A stretch of 64,000 nucleotides of DNA from Mycobacterium mantenii (GCF_010731775.1 NZ_AP022590.1:4712001-4776000), one strand, 5' to 3'. Shown: positions 28,490 to 37,510, counted from the stretch's first letter. A program made the numbers and translations. Notes: a model not told the origin generated them from the sequence alone.

Positions 28490-28549
28490 GCGACGGACCG
28501 CTCGCGGTCATCGCATCAAAGCGTGATGAATCAGGCGTCGCAACGCATC

Positions 28550-29908
28550 TCAGATGCCCCCGATGAGTTCCAGATCCTTCAAGGATGCCTCCAGATGGTC
28601 GAGCATCCGCTGTAGGTGCGGGACGCTGCGCCGGCATCCGACCAGACCGAAGTCGAGGTTGTCGGCGTTGTTGGTCACGGTGATGTTGACCGCCTGGCCG
28701 TCGAGCGGGATGGACAGCGGATAGTTTCCATCCAAACGCGCTCCGCGCCAATACAGCTGGTCGGAGTTACCGGTCGACACGTTCGAGATGACGATGTTGA
28801 ACGGCGGTGAGGCCGCCGACAGATAGCCGGGGATCAGACCGAAGAACAGTCCCCCGATGTTGAAGGCGGACAGCGCCAACTGTTGAACCGGAGGCAGCTG
28901 CCAGAACACCTCTTTGGTCTGCTGGATGGACGCGCTGATCGTCTCGAGCCGCTTGGCTGGGTCGTCGAGGTCGGTGGCGAGGTTGCACAGGAAGGTCCCG
29001 ACGTTGTTCCCGCCGCGGTCGTCGTCGTCCTTGCGCAGATTGACCGGAACCATCGCCGTGAGCGGCGCGTCCGGCAGGGCGTTCTGATCGAGGAGGTAGG
29101 CGCGCAGGGCGCCGGCGGACATGGCAAGGATGACGTCGTTGACCGTCGTACCGGTGGCGGCCTTGACCGCTTTGATGCGCTCCAGCGAATAGGACTGTGC
29201 CGCAACCCGCCGGGCGCCACCGATTCGGACGTTGAACATGGAGCGCGGCGCCCGGAACGGCAGGGTCAGTTGTTGTTCGAGCAGCGCGGCGCGCGCGAGC
29301 TTGAGCGTGGACGGCGCCAAGGCGAGCGCCGACCCCGCGGTGTGCCCGACCCGGCCAAACAGGGACGACCGGTGCGGCCGGCCGCCGTGTTTCCGCGGAC
29401 CCAGGTCCCACGGAACCCGCACCTCGTCGTCGTCTGGGTCGGCCGTGAAGGCGCGCTGCATCAGGCGCAGCGCCGAGACACCGTCCATGAGGGAGTGGTG
29501 ATACTTCGTGTAGACCGCATACCGCCCGTCCTGCAGGCCCTCCACGAGGTGCGCTTCCCACATCGGACGGTGCCGGTCGAGCAGGCCACCGTGCAGCCGG
29601 GAAGCCAGCTCGAGCAGGTCACGGACCCGCCCGGGTTCGGGAAGAGCGGACCGGCGGAGGTGGTAATCGAGCTCGACCTCCTTATCGAAGGACCACGCGA
29701 CATTGGTGACGCCGCCGAAGAAGGCCGGATGCTTACGGAAGGACGGCTGCACGTCCGTGCACTGAAGCATCGCCTGGTAGGCGTCGCGCACGAAGTGGGG
29801 ACCGGCGTCCGCCGGGGGTTCGAAGAGTTGCAGCGAGCCCACGTGCATCGGATGCTCGCGTGACTCGCCGATGAGGAACAACGCGTCCATCGGTGATATC
29901 GGTTCCAT
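28550..29908 (-). CDS. wax ester synthase/diacylglycerol acyltransferase (WS/DGAT)
   Basis: A 452-residue acyltransferase. Catalytic HHSLMDG motif at about residues 137-143; other family blocks are MDALFLIGESREHPMHVGSL near the N-terminus, VPVNLRKDDDDRGGNNVGTF and FNIVISNVSTGNSDQLYWRG. It uses acyl-CoA to make triacylglycerol or wax esters at the membrane, storage lipids of mycobacteria. ATG 29908 (MEPISPMDAL) is preferred over an upstream start at 29950. Which Tgs paralogue it represents cannot be told by eye. Divergent from the MTHFR-like gene. Confidence 0.92.
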   Translation of the reverse strand: MEPISPMDALFLIGESREHPMHVGSLQLFEPPADAGPHFVRDAYQAMLQCTDVQPSFRKHPAFFGGVTNVAWSFDKEVELDYHLRRSALPEPGRVRDLLELASRLHGGLLDRHRPMWEAHLVEGLQDGRYAVYTKYHHSLMDGVSALRLMQRAFTADPDDDEVRVPWDLGPRKHGGRPHRSSLFGRVGHTAGSALALAPSTLKLARAALLEQQLTLPFRAPRSMFNVRIGGARRVAAQSYSLERIKAVKAATGTTVNDVILAMSAGALRAYLLDQNALPDAPLTAMVPVNLRKDDDDRGGNNVGTFLCNLATDLDDPAKRLETISASIQQTKEVFWQLPPVQQLALSAFNIGGLFFGLIPGYLSAASPPFNIVISNVSTGNSDQLYWRGARLDGNYPLSIPLDGQAVNITVTNNADNLDFGLVGCRRSVPHLQRMLDHLEASLKDLELIGGI

Positions 29909-30070
29909 AGTCGTTCCCATCCACTCCGCTGCGCCGTCCATCCAGCACATGCCCCCTTCGTATTAGCCGCAGGAAGCGATTGCTAATCGCGATGGAGCGT
30001 TCGGACTCGCGTGGGGCGGGGCGCTTGCGTGCGGGTTCGTTGGGGTATTGACGCTCAAAAGGGGGTGAAG

Positions 30071-31063
30071 ATGCCGGCGGATGCGGGTTGTCCCAAGCGG
30101 ATGCAGTTCGGGCCGTGCGGCGGGGTGCGACCGGACGGACAGTGCGAGATGCTCCCGAGTCCATGCGTGTTCGATGACGTGGTGCCGTGGTCGGGGCAGC
30201 GCCCGGCGCCCCGTCCCGCGCGCGCTCCGCGGGTACTCGCCGACTTCAGCGCTGCCCCATTCGATCCCGACGACATCGCGGCCACGGCGGCCGTTCTGGC
30301 GCCCGGCTGCGACGCCGTCCTCGTCGGCGAGCATCAGAACAAACCCGACTTCCCTCCCACGCTCATGGCATCGCTGTTGCTCGACGCCGGCGTGACGCCG
30401 TGGATCACGTTGTCGTGCCGGGACCGCAACCGGGTGGTGCTCGAGCAGGAGTTGAGGGGACTGCGCAGCATCGACGTCGACACGGTGTTGTGCGTGACCG
30501 GCGACGGACGCGGATACGACGTGCGGCCAGACGTCACCCAGACGTTCGACCTCGACGGGCCCCGCCTGGTGTCGCTGGCCGCCTCGGTGGGCATGGTCGC
30601 GGCGGTGCCTGAAACGCCCACCGCTCCGCCCGTACACCGTCGGCCCGCCCGGTTGGTCGAGAAGCAGCGAGCCGGAGCGAGCCTGGCCGTCCTGAACCAT
30701 GTGCCTTTTCCCGACATGGTCGCCGACTTCATGAAGACGGCGCGATCGGCCGGCTTGACGATTCCGGTGATCGCGGCGGTCGCGGTGTTCACCGACAGCA
30801 TCTCGGCGGCGGTGCTGGAAGGCTTACCCGGACTGGAACTCGATCCCGCTGTGACGCAACGGGTTTTGAGCGCGCCGGATCCGGTGGCCGCCGGCATCGC
30901 GGCTGCGGTGAGCGAGGCGCGAGCGCTGCTGGCAATTGAGGGCGTCGAGGGCGTCAACGTCTCCGGGCTGGCGTCCGCGTCGGGCCCCCGCGTCGGTGCG
31001 GAGATCAAGGCGGAGGTCGGTCGCCGCATCCGGGAGGAAACGATGCCGAGGAGCGGGCGCTGA
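30071..31063 (+). CDS. MTHFR-like protein with N-terminal Cys motif
   Basis: A 330-residue protein. The first 30 residues hold CPKRMQFGPCGGVRPDGQCE, three Cys (7, 16, 25) in the pattern of the MTHFR_C zinc-binding module. The rest looks like the MetF TIM barrel: DAVLVGEHQN, TPWITLSCRDRNRV, LCVTGDGRGYD, IPVIAAVAVFTD, EGVEGVNVSGLASA. Likely a methylenetetrahydrofolate reductase or related folate enzyme, with the Cys module at the N-terminus instead of the C-terminus. ATG 30071, GGGGG upstream. Its stop lies in the first MIRU unit, coupling it to the methyltransferase at 31222. Confidence 0.7.
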   Translation: MPADAGCPKRMQFGPCGGVRPDGQCEMLPSPCVFDDVVPWSGQRPAPRPARAPRVLADFSAAPFDPDDIAATAAVLAPGCDAVLVGEHQNKPDFPPTLMASLLLDAGVTPWITLSCRDRNRVVLEQELRGLRSIDVDTVLCVTGDGRGYDVRPDVTQTFDLDGPRLVSLAASVGMVAAVPETPTAPPVHRRPARLVEKQRAGASLAVLNHVPFPDMVADFMKTARSAGLTIPVIAAVAVFTDSISAAVLEGLPGLELDPAVTQRVLSAPDPVAAGIAAAVSEARALLAIEGVEGVNVSGLASASGPRVGAEIKAEVGRRIREETMPRSGR

Positions 31064-31219
31064 TGACGCGCGCCGGCGACGATGCAGAGCGGAGCGGTGA
31101 GGAGGAGCGGCGCTGATGACGCGCGCCGGCGACGATGCAGAGCGGAGCGGTGAGGAGGAGCGGCGCTGATGACGCGCGCCGGCGACGATGCAGAGCGGAG
31201 CGATGAGGAGGAGCGGCGC
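31061..31219 (+). repeat. MIRU-type tandem repeat, three 53-bp units
   Basis: Three units start at 31061, 31114 and 31167; the next start would be 31220. Units 1 and 2 look identical; unit 3 differs by one G to A change (near 31202). Each unit carries TGATG, a GAGGAGGAG ribosome-like stretch, and an open frame of 17 codons (MTRAGDDAERSGEEERR) whose TGA overlaps the next ATG. This is the described structure of mycobacterial interspersed repetitive units, 53 bp being a known size class. Copy number is expected to vary between strains. Confidence 0.9.
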
Positions 31220-31221
31220 TG

Positions 31222-31977
31222 ATGACTGAAGCGATGGAGGCCGAGTTCGACACCGTCGCCGAATGGACCGCACAGGTCGCGGCCGAACTCGGGCCCGACT
31301 ACCACCTGCCCGCCGGCTGCCGGGGAAGCGGCAGCCCGGCCGCCCTCGACTGGCTCATCGAGCGGATGGAGCTCACACCGCATGCCACGCTGCTCGACTC
31401 CGGTGCCGGCGTGGGTGGCCCTGCCGCGTATGCCGCGCGAGCGAGCGCGGTGCGGCCCGTTCTCGTCGAGCCGGAGACGGGGGCGTGCCGCGCGGCGCAG
31501 AAATTGTTCGGCCTTCCGGTGGTGTGCGCAATGGGATCGGCTTTGCCGATGAGGGACTCGAGTTGTGACGCCGCCTGGTCGCTGGGCGTGTTGTGCACGA
31601 CGCCGGATCAAGTGGCGCTGCTCACGGAGTTGCGCCGCGTGGTACGGCCGGCCGGGCGCATCGGGCTGCTGGTTTTCGTCGCGCACCGGGACATACCGTC
31701 AAACACCTTGGAAGGCAATCACTTTCCGACGCCAAGTGGATTGCGTGACTTGCTGACCAGGGCTGCACTTCACGTCGAAGAGTGGCTCGGCACGGCGGCC
31801 CTTCCGCCGATCGCCGACTCGTGGAACGAGCGTGTCGACACCGTGGAGAGCGTCCTGCGCGATCGGCATGGGCACACGCAGGCCTGGCAGCTGGCCGAAC
31901 GTCAAAGTTCGAGGATCGGTCGGCTGCTCGAGGATGGCACCCTGACCGGCGAGTTGTTGGTGCTGCGTCACGCCTGA
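31222..31977 (+). CDS. SAM-dependent methyltransferase (type 11)
   Basis: A 251-residue methyltransferase. SAM motif I is TLLDSGAGVGGPAAYAARAS; acidic Glu in PVLVEPETGACRAAQKLFG; motif IV region SALPMRDSSCDAAWSLGVLC; LRRVVRPAGRIGLLVFVAH. The ATG (31222) overlaps the last TGA of the MIRU chain and uses its GAGGAG as ribosome site, so translation is probably coupled to the MTHFR-like gene upstream. The pairing suggests one-carbon metabolism, but the substrate is unknown. Confidence 0.85.
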   Translation: MTEAMEAEFDTVAEWTAQVAAELGPDYHLPAGCRGSGSPAALDWLIERMELTPHATLLDSGAGVGGPAAYAARASAVRPVLVEPETGACRAAQKLFGLPVVCAMGSALPMRDSSCDAAWSLGVLCTTPDQVALLTELRRVVRPAGRIGLLVFVAHRDIPSNTLEGNHFPTPSGLRDLLTRAALHVEEWLGTAALPPIADSWNERVDTVESVLRDRHGHTQAWQLAERQSSRIGRLLEDGTLTGELLVLRHA

Positions 31978-31996
31978 ACGACCACGCGAGATCACA

Positions 31997-32185
31997 TCAT
32001 GCGCGAAGCGCGGCAAGGATCCCGACCCGCCCGGCATCGGCTTCGCTCCGCAAGACGGTGGTGCTCAGATCGAACTTCACACCGGGGACCGCCTCGTTCA
32101 CCGACGGGTTGCCGGTCCACCACGTGATGCGGCACCGGCGATGGCTGATCCTCCAATCGTCGCGCGTGTCGTAGCTGCCGATCAT
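31997..32185 (-). CDS. small conserved-looking protein (62 residues)
   Basis: ATG 32185 with GGGGAGAACC just upstream. The protein (MIGSYDTRDDWRISHRRCRI, then TWWTGNPSVNEAVPGVKFDL) is hydrophilic, with two adjacent Trp and one Cys and a VLRSEADAGRVGILAALRA tail. No family recognised. The frame is open further upstream, but the ribosome site and composition favour this start. It ends 20 bp from the methyltransferase stop (convergent). Confidence 0.55.
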   Translation of the reverse strand: MIGSYDTRDDWRISHRRCRITWWTGNPSVNEAVPGVKFDLSTTVLRSEADAGRVGILAALRA

Positions 32186-32247
32186 TGGTTCTCCCCGGGG
32201 TGCGGTGACCGATGTCAGCACATTGTCACCGAGCCGGAGACCGGCGG

Positions 32248-32883
32248 CTAGCGCCCGGTGGCCTGGAAGATGACCCGCCGCGCGATCTGGACCGCGTGGT
32301 CGGCGAAGCGTTCGTAGAACCGGCCCAACAGGGTGGCATCCACGGCGGCGGCGACCCCCTGCGCCCAACCGGAATCCTTGAGCACCGCCAACAGCTGGTG
32401 ATGCAGCTCGTCCATCGCGTCGTCTTCGTGGCGAATCTGGGCGGCCCCGCGCGGATCCTGCGATACCAGCACTTGCCGCGCTCCGAGTGCCAGCGCTTCG
32501 GCCGCTTCACCCATGGCGGCGACGTAGGGGCGCACCTCGGCGGCGACGGCCGGATAGGGGTGGCGGCGGCGGGCGATCTCGGCGATGTGCACCGCCAGCT
32601 CGACCATCCGTCGCGCGTCCGCGGCGATCCGCAGCGCGCTGACGACCGCGCGCAGGTCGGTAGCCACCGGCGCCTGCAATGCCAGCAAACCGAACGCGGT
32701 TTCCTCGACGTGCGCGTCGAGGGCGACGATGCTGCGTTGGCGGGCGATGACGGATTCGGCCGTAATCAGATCGGCTCCCAGCAGCGCCTCGCCGGCCTGG
32801 CCTATCGCCTCGGTGGCCATCGTGCACATGTCAGCGAGCTGGTCGGTCAGCATGTCCAGCTGATGGTGGAAACCGGTTCTCAT
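32248..32883 (-). CDS. phoU: PhoU-type phosphate regulator
   Basis: A 211-residue all-helical protein with two PhoU repeats. Marks: MRTGFHHQLDMLTDQLADMC at the start, DAHVEETAFGLLALQAPVAT, DLRAVVSALRIAADARRMVE (PhoU signature) and GRFYERFADHAVQIARRVIF. PhoU (PhoY in mycobacteria) binds metals and links the Pst phosphate transporter to the SenX3-RegX3 or PhoR pathway, and influences persistence. ATG 32883 is preferred over 32922. No pst or two-component gene lies next to it. Confidence 0.9.
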   Translation of the reverse strand: MRTGFHHQLDMLTDQLADMCTMATEAIGQAGEALLGADLITAESVIARQRSIVALDAHVEETAFGLLALQAPVATDLRAVVSALRIAADARRMVELAVHIAEIARRRHPYPAVAAEVRPYVAAMGEAAEALALGARQVLVSQDPRGAAQIRHEDDAMDELHHQLLAVLKDSGWAQGVAAAVDATLLGRFYERFADHAVQIARRVIFQATGR

Positions 32884-32958
32884 CTTCAAGGAATAGCCCG
32901 CCACCGCCAAATAAACGCCCACGCGCGGAACGGCAGAGGATCCTGCCGGGGTTGCCCG

Positions 32959-34353
32959 CTAGCTGATGTCCTCGGCGAGCGCGCGCGCCTCCCGCTCGGA
33001 TTCGACGGCGGGCCCGGAACCGGGCAACGGCTTGCCGGCGACTTCCGGGGTGAACAGCAACGTGACGGCTCCCACCACGCCGCCGAAGATCAGCATGTAC
33101 GCGGGCACCATCACGTTGCCGGTACCGGACACCAGCGCCTGGGCGATCAGCGGCGTGATACCCCCGACGAGGGAAATCGAAATGTTGTACGAAATCGCCA
33201 GCGCGCCGTAGCGCACGTTGGTGGGAAACAGGGCCGGGAGCATGGCCGGCCCGGTGCTGTCGAAGCACAATTCCATCAGACCGATCAGCAGCACGCCCAG
33301 GAAGATCACCGGGTACACGCCACCGAAGCGGATCAGCAGGAATGCCGGGATGGAGGCCACGATCAGCAGCCCGCAGCCCGTCCACATGATGGGTTTGACG
33401 CCGATGCGGTCGGACAGGCCGGCGACGAGCACCACCGTGACCATCAAAATCGCCAACGTCGACACGATCATGACCAGTCCTGCGGTGTGCCCGACGCGCA
33501 CGAAGAGCCTGAGGTACGTCGGCAGATACCCGGTGAGCATGAAGTCGGCCACCTGGGAGGTCAGCACCAGCGCCGCGCAGATCAGCATCGGGCGCCACTG
33601 GGACGCGATCGTGCGCAGAACTTGCTGTCGGCCTTGGCCGCCCGACACGGAAGCTCCTTCATTCGCGCTCTGGTAGGCGGAGGACTCCTTGAGCCGGAGG
33701 CGCAGGTACAGCGCGACCAGGCCGAAGGGCAGGCCCAGCAACAGCGGAATCCGCCAGCCATACGTGAGCATGGCTTCGTCCGGCAGCCAGGTCTGTAACC
33801 CCGTCACCAACAACCCGGCCAGGACGAATCCGACCAGGTTGCCCATCGGCAAAAATCCGACCATCAGGCCGCGCCTGTGGTCGGGGGCCTGTTCGACGAG
33901 ATAGGTCATCGCACCGACATACTCACCACCGGTCGACAGGCCCTGAAATATTCGCGCGATGACGAGCAGGATCGGCGCCCAGATGCCGATGGTGCTGTAG
34001 GTGGGCAGCAAGCCGGTCATGGTGGTGCTCACCGTCATCATGAGGATGGTGACCACCAGCACCCGGTGACGTCCGATGCGGTCACCCAGCGGGCCGAAAA
34101 TGAACCCGCCGAGCGGGCGCACCACGAACGCCGCCGCCAGCGTGCCGAAAGTCGCGATGAGGTGGACTCCGCTGACGCTCTTGCCCGGGTAGAACACCTG
34201 GGCGATGGTGGTGGCGATATAGCCGTAAACCCCGAAGTCGTACCACTCCATGAAGTTGCCGATGGCGGTACCCATGATGGTTTGGCGCATCGCCGGATCG
34301 GCGACCCTGATGTCCTTACGTGCCCATTTCCTCCGGCGGCGGCGAATAACCAT
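32959..34353 (-). CDS. MFS transporter, metabolite:H+ symporter (ProP/ShiA-like)
   Basis: A 464-residue transporter with 12 helices. Family marks: MGTAIGNFMEWYDFGVYGYI near the N-terminus, VVRPLGGFIFGPLGDRIGRH (loop 2-3 signature), RIFQGLSTGGEYVGAMTYLV and YGWRIPLLLGLPFGLVALYL. This is the MHS branch (ProP, KgtP, shikimate), which imports small organic acids or osmolytes with protons. ATG 34353 (MVIRRRRRKWARKDI) is chosen because homologues start with a basic RRRKWARKD stretch; the frame opens at 34482. Located just upstream of phoU on the same strand. Confidence 0.9.
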   Translation of the reverse strand: MVIRRRRRKWARKDIRVADPAMRQTIMGTAIGNFMEWYDFGVYGYIATTIAQVFYPGKSVSGVHLIATFGTLAAAFVVRPLGGFIFGPLGDRIGRHRVLVVTILMMTVSTTMTGLLPTYSTIGIWAPILLVIARIFQGLSTGGEYVGAMTYLVEQAPDHRRGLMVGFLPMGNLVGFVLAGLLVTGLQTWLPDEAMLTYGWRIPLLLGLPFGLVALYLRLRLKESSAYQSANEGASVSGGQGRQQVLRTIASQWRPMLICAALVLTSQVADFMLTGYLPTYLRLFVRVGHTAGLVMIVSTLAILMVTVVLVAGLSDRIGVKPIMWTGCGLLIVASIPAFLLIRFGGVYPVIFLGVLLIGLMELCFDSTGPAMLPALFPTNVRYGALAISYNISISLVGGITPLIAQALVSGTGNVMVPAYMLIFGGVVGAVTLLFTPEVAGKPLPGSGPAVESEREARALAEDIS

Positions 34354-34589
34354 CGAATGGTGGCTTACCCGAAACATTCTCGGGACGAACCAGCGGGGTC
34401 GGTTAATTGCGTCTTTCGTCGGGTTCGCGGCGGGCCGCGGCGACGATCCGGCGGGGCTGTGGCCGACTGGGATCGGGTCCAAAAAGTGCCAGCTCGTCGG
34501 GCGTCGACGGTGCCTGTGGCGACGGCATCGGGGCGCCGCTGGAGCCGGGTTTGGTTATTCGCGTCACGTTCGATCAGGGTGACGGTGGC

Positions 34590-35165
34590 TCATTGGCCTT
34601 TCAGGCTCCCGATGCGCAGCGAGAAGTCGGTGCGTTTGGGCGGCGGTGAGTCCTCGAACTGCTCGACGTAGCGACGGGGGTCGCGATCGGCGATCGGCAG
34701 CCCCTCGGTGGTGGGGTGCTCGGCCATGAACTCGCTGTATTGGCGCCCGAGCGCTTCGCGAAGCCCGACGGGAGCGTTGCGGCGGAAGTCCGACAGCCCT
34801 TCGCGTTCCTCCTCGCCCATGTGATCGTCGTTGGCCTGCCGGGTGCGCCCCACCGCGGCCCACCATTGCTCACTGCCGAGTGCGGCGGCGTTGGCCTCGC
34901 GCACGCCGTCGCGTATGTCGTTGTGATCGCCGATCGCGTCCAGCGTCTCGCCTTCGGCGTCCGCGCCGCCGCGCTTCAGCAACTGCGGGTAGAAGATCTT
35001 TTCCTCGATGTAGGCGTGCACATCCAGCTTGTCGGCGAGCGGACCCCACACGCGTTCGAGCGCGGCCTGATCGTCCGGTCGCTGCGCCTGCAGATCATCC
35101 AGCCGCGCGAACTGTTCGCGGAACCACTCATGGTCGGCAAGGATCAACCTGGTGATGTCAGCCAT
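34590..35165 (-). CDS. hemerythrin HHE-domain protein
   Basis: A 191-residue protein. The HHE cation-binding motif is readable: LILADHEWFREQFARLD, VHAYIEEKIFYPQLLK, DAIGDHNDIRDGVRE and NDDHMGEEEREGLSDF, giving His and Glu ligands for a di-iron centre. Mycobacterial relatives affect nitric oxide and peroxide sensitivity. The C-terminal 60 residues (PTTEGLPIADRDPRRYVEQF) are an unstructured tail not part of the domain. ATG 35165 behind GGGACCCTCCA on the minus strand. 236 bp separate it from the MFS gene. Confidence 0.85.
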   Translation of the reverse strand: MADITRLILADHEWFREQFARLDDLQAQRPDDQAALERVWGPLADKLDVHAYIEEKIFYPQLLKRGGADAEGETLDAIGDHNDIRDGVREANAAALGSEQWWAAVGRTRQANDDHMGEEEREGLSDFRRNAPVGLREALGRQYSEFMAEHPTTEGLPIADRDPRRYVEQFEDSPPPKRTDFSLRIGSLKGQ

Positions 35166-35513
35166 TGGAGGGTCCCGCCTGTCTGAATGCCGGTCAGCCG
35201 GGGCGTACCCGGTTTATAAGCTGAGGTAACAGCCCGACGCGGGATCCGTCAACCGCATTCATCGGCAGGCTTACGACTTTTGGCCGAGTTATTCTGCGCC
35301 GCATAAGGATTACCAATTTGACGTTCGCGTAAGTCATCTGTTGGCCGTGCGTCGCCGGCATTACCGCCGGTCCGCGTTCGTCGGCACCGGGGCTCTGAAC
35401 AGGAACTCAGGGGAAAGGCGCGGTTGTCGGGGCGGATACACTGGGGGCCGTCAGTCAGGCGATCAGCTTCGATCGCACCCGTGAAACCAAAAGAATCAGT
35501 CAGAGGTTGTGCC
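35166..35513. other. 348-bp intergenic region between hemerythrin and cyclopropane synthase
   Basis: Divergent upstream regions. A possible -10 hexamer TACACT is at 35437-35442, for the cyclopropane synthase gene. The middle part (35270-35340) is comparatively AT-rich. I find no open frame with a ribosome site and no known riboswitch. Confidence 0.5.
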
Positions 35514-36398
35514 TTGTCCGAAAACCCCGGCGATGCCGTCAGCTTGGAACCGCATTTCGAGGACGTACAAGCGCACTACGACCTCTCCGACGAGTTCTTC
35601 GCCTTATTCCTAGACCCGACGCGGACCTACAGCTGCGCCTACTTCGAGCGCGACGACATGACGCTGGAAGAAGCGCAGTTCGCCAAGGTCGACCTCTCGC
35701 TGGGCAAGCTTGGGCTGCAACCCGGCATGACGTTGCTCGACATCGGGTGCGGGTGGGGCACCACGATCGTCCGCGCGCTCGAGCGCTATGACGTCAACGT
35801 CGTCGGTCTCACGCTGAGCCGCAACCAGCAGGCACACGTGCAGCGTCGTCTGGACAGCCATCCTTCGCAGCGATCCAAGCGAGTGCTGCTGCAAGGCTGG
35901 GAGCAGTTCGACGAGAAGGTCGACCGCATCGTGTCGATCGGCGCCTTCGAACACTTCGGACGTGACCGGTACGACGAATTCTTCAAAACGGCCTACGAAG
36001 CTCTGCCGGCCGACGGCGTCATGATGCTGCACACCATCATCAAGCCCAGCGATGAGGAGTTCGCCGAGCGCGGGCTGCCCATCACCATGACCAAGCTGCG
36101 TTTCATGAAATTCATCATGGACGAGATCTTCCCGGGCGGAGACCTTCCGCAGGCCAAGGGTGTCGTGCAGCACGCGGAGCGCGCCGGTTTCGGTGTGAAG
36201 CTGATCCAGCCGCTGCGCCTGCATTACGCGCGCACGCTCGACACCTGGTCGGCCGCGCTCGAGGCGCACCGCGACGAGGCCATCGCGATCCAGTCCGAAG
36301 AGGTCTACGACCGGTACATGAAGTACCTGACCGGGTGCGCGGACCTGTTCCGCGAGGGCTACACCGACGTCGCGCAGTTCACCCTGACCAAGGGCTGA
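35514..36398 (+). CDS. cyclopropane mycolic acid synthase/mycolic acid methyltransferase
   Basis: A 294-residue SAM enzyme of the CmaA/PcaA/MmaA family: VQAHYDLSDEFFALFLDPTR, TYSCAYFERDDMTLEEAQFA, LLDIGCGWGTTIVRALERYD (SAM site), VVGLTLSRNQQAHVQ, VSIGAFEHFGRDRYDEFF, KYLTGCADLFREGYTDVAQF. These enzymes add cyclopropane or methyl groups to double bonds in meromycolate chains on AcpM. By eye it cannot be assigned to a single M. tuberculosis orthologue. TTG 35514 behind AGAGG is the likely start, as the N-terminus must begin shortly before the PHFEDVQAHY block. Single-gene unit. Confidence 0.92.
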   Translation: MSENPGDAVSLEPHFEDVQAHYDLSDEFFALFLDPTRTYSCAYFERDDMTLEEAQFAKVDLSLGKLGLQPGMTLLDIGCGWGTTIVRALERYDVNVVGLTLSRNQQAHVQRRLDSHPSQRSKRVLLQGWEQFDEKVDRIVSIGAFEHFGRDRYDEFFKTAYEALPADGVMMLHTIIKPSDEEFAERGLPITMTKLRFMKFIMDEIFPGGDLPQAKGVVQHAERAGFGVKLIQPLRLHYARTLDTWSAALEAHRDEAIAIQSEEVYDRYMKYLTGCADLFREGYTDVAQFTLTKG

Positions 36399-36543
36399 CG
36401 GCGATTCGAGGACCTGGCCGGTCGGGCTTCCGATTGGTCGGGGTGCGGTTTACCGGCGCAATTTCGCGGGTAATTCCACGGCAACAACCTGATTCGGTGG
36501 GCGCCGATGTCCTTTGGTGCAAACGCCGCTGGGAGGACTGACC

Positions 36544-37059
36544 GTGAGCGCCAAACACCGCATGCCGGAGCAACCCGAGCGCCAGCCGACGTCGACCGAT
36601 CGTAGTCGGCGCCGTGGGCTGTGCGGCGCCGCCACGGTGTGCGAGATCGCCTCTGCTTCGCTGCTGGGTGCCGCCTGCCTGATGGCGCTGGTGCTCAACG
36701 GACCCCAACCCGAGAAGCGGACTGTCGCCGCCAGTCTCGAGCCGCCCGCCGTCGCGCAACCGGTAAGTCAAGAAGGAACCGTGGTGGCCGTCACGGCGGA
36801 CTCGGTGACCATGCGCAGCGCCGACGGGCACATCCAGACGTATCGCTTCACCCCGAACACCACGGTCGTGACCCACGGCGCCCGCCAATCCATCACCACT
36901 GCACCGCATTTCACGGTCAATGACAAAGTCGTTGTGGTCGGCACGATCGAGGGCGGTACGGCGCTGGCTACCGCGGTGGCCTACCGCGGGGCCGGGCATG
37001 GTGAGGCTCCGCCGATGGATTACGCTGACGGGCAAGCGCTTCCGTCCGGTGCCGCCTGA
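36544..37059 (+). CDS. membrane-anchored protein with DUF5666-like beta domain
   Basis: A 171-residue protein: basic cytoplasmic N-terminus, one transmembrane segment (CEIASASLLGAACLMALVLN) and an extracytoplasmic beta-rich part, EGTVVAVTADSVTMRSADGH, YRFTPNTTVVTHGARQS and VNDKVVVVGTIEGGTALATA, like the OB-like DUF5666 domain. GTG 36544 (VSAKHRMPEQ) has GGGAGG 9 nt upstream; the frame opens at 36514. Function unknown. Confidence 0.65.
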   Translation: MSAKHRMPEQPERQPTSTDRSRRRGLCGAATVCEIASASLLGAACLMALVLNGPQPEKRTVAASLEPPAVAQPVSQEGTVVAVTADSVTMRSADGHIQTYRFTPNTTVVTHGARQSITTAPHFTVNDKVVVVGTIEGGTALATAVAYRGAGHGEAPPMDYADGQALPSGAA

Positions 37060-37156
37060 GGTCGAATTCGGAGCCCGCCTGTGACAGCTGGGCGTTGCTC
37101 GCCGCGGCGGTCTGTTTCCGGCCTAGTCTGGTAGAGATCCGGACACAGGAGGCGCC

Positions 37157-37510
37157 ATGAGCGAGCACGAAGCAAAGATGATCATTCTGTCGACCGACGA
37201 CCTGGATGAGTCGATCCGGTTCTACAGCGAGACCCTGGGCATGCCATTGAAGTTCCGCGACGGCGCGCACTTCGCGGCCCTCGACGCGGGCCCGGTCACG
37301 CTGGCCCTGGCGACCGCGGTCGACCATCCCATTCCGGGGCAGGTGGTGGTCGGCATCAAGACCGCGGACGTCGACGCCGCGGCAAGGGCTGTCGAGGCCA
37401 GCGGCGGCGGCATCGTGAAGGGCCCCTACGACGATGCCCACGAACGACGCGCCGTCGTCTACGACAACAAGGGAAACGGCTTGGTCTTCTACAAACCCCT
37501 GGCCCGGTAA
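37157..37510 (+). CDS. VOC (glyoxalase-like) family protein
   Basis: A 117-residue single VOC module: MIILSTDDLDESIRFYSETL, GMPLKFRDGAHFAALDAGPV, VVGIKTADVDAAARAVEASG, AVVYDNKGNGLVFYKPL. The C-terminal VFYKP and the central acidic residues could bind a metal. Members include glyoxalases, dioxygenases and antibiotic-binding proteins; none can be chosen. ATG 37157 behind ACAGGAGGCGCC. Single-gene unit. Confidence 0.8.
   Translation: MSEHEAKMIILSTDDLDESIRFYSETLGMPLKFRDGAHFAALDAGPVTLALATAVDHPIPGQVVVGIKTADVDAAARAVEASGGGIVKGPYDDAHERRAVVYDNKGNGLVFYKPLAR

Noticed and set aside
32212..33798. A 528-codon plus-strand frame opposite phoU and the MFS gene
   Set aside because: Low-complexity Gln/His/Arg composition typical of antisense of GC-rich genes; both real genes on the other strand have clear families.
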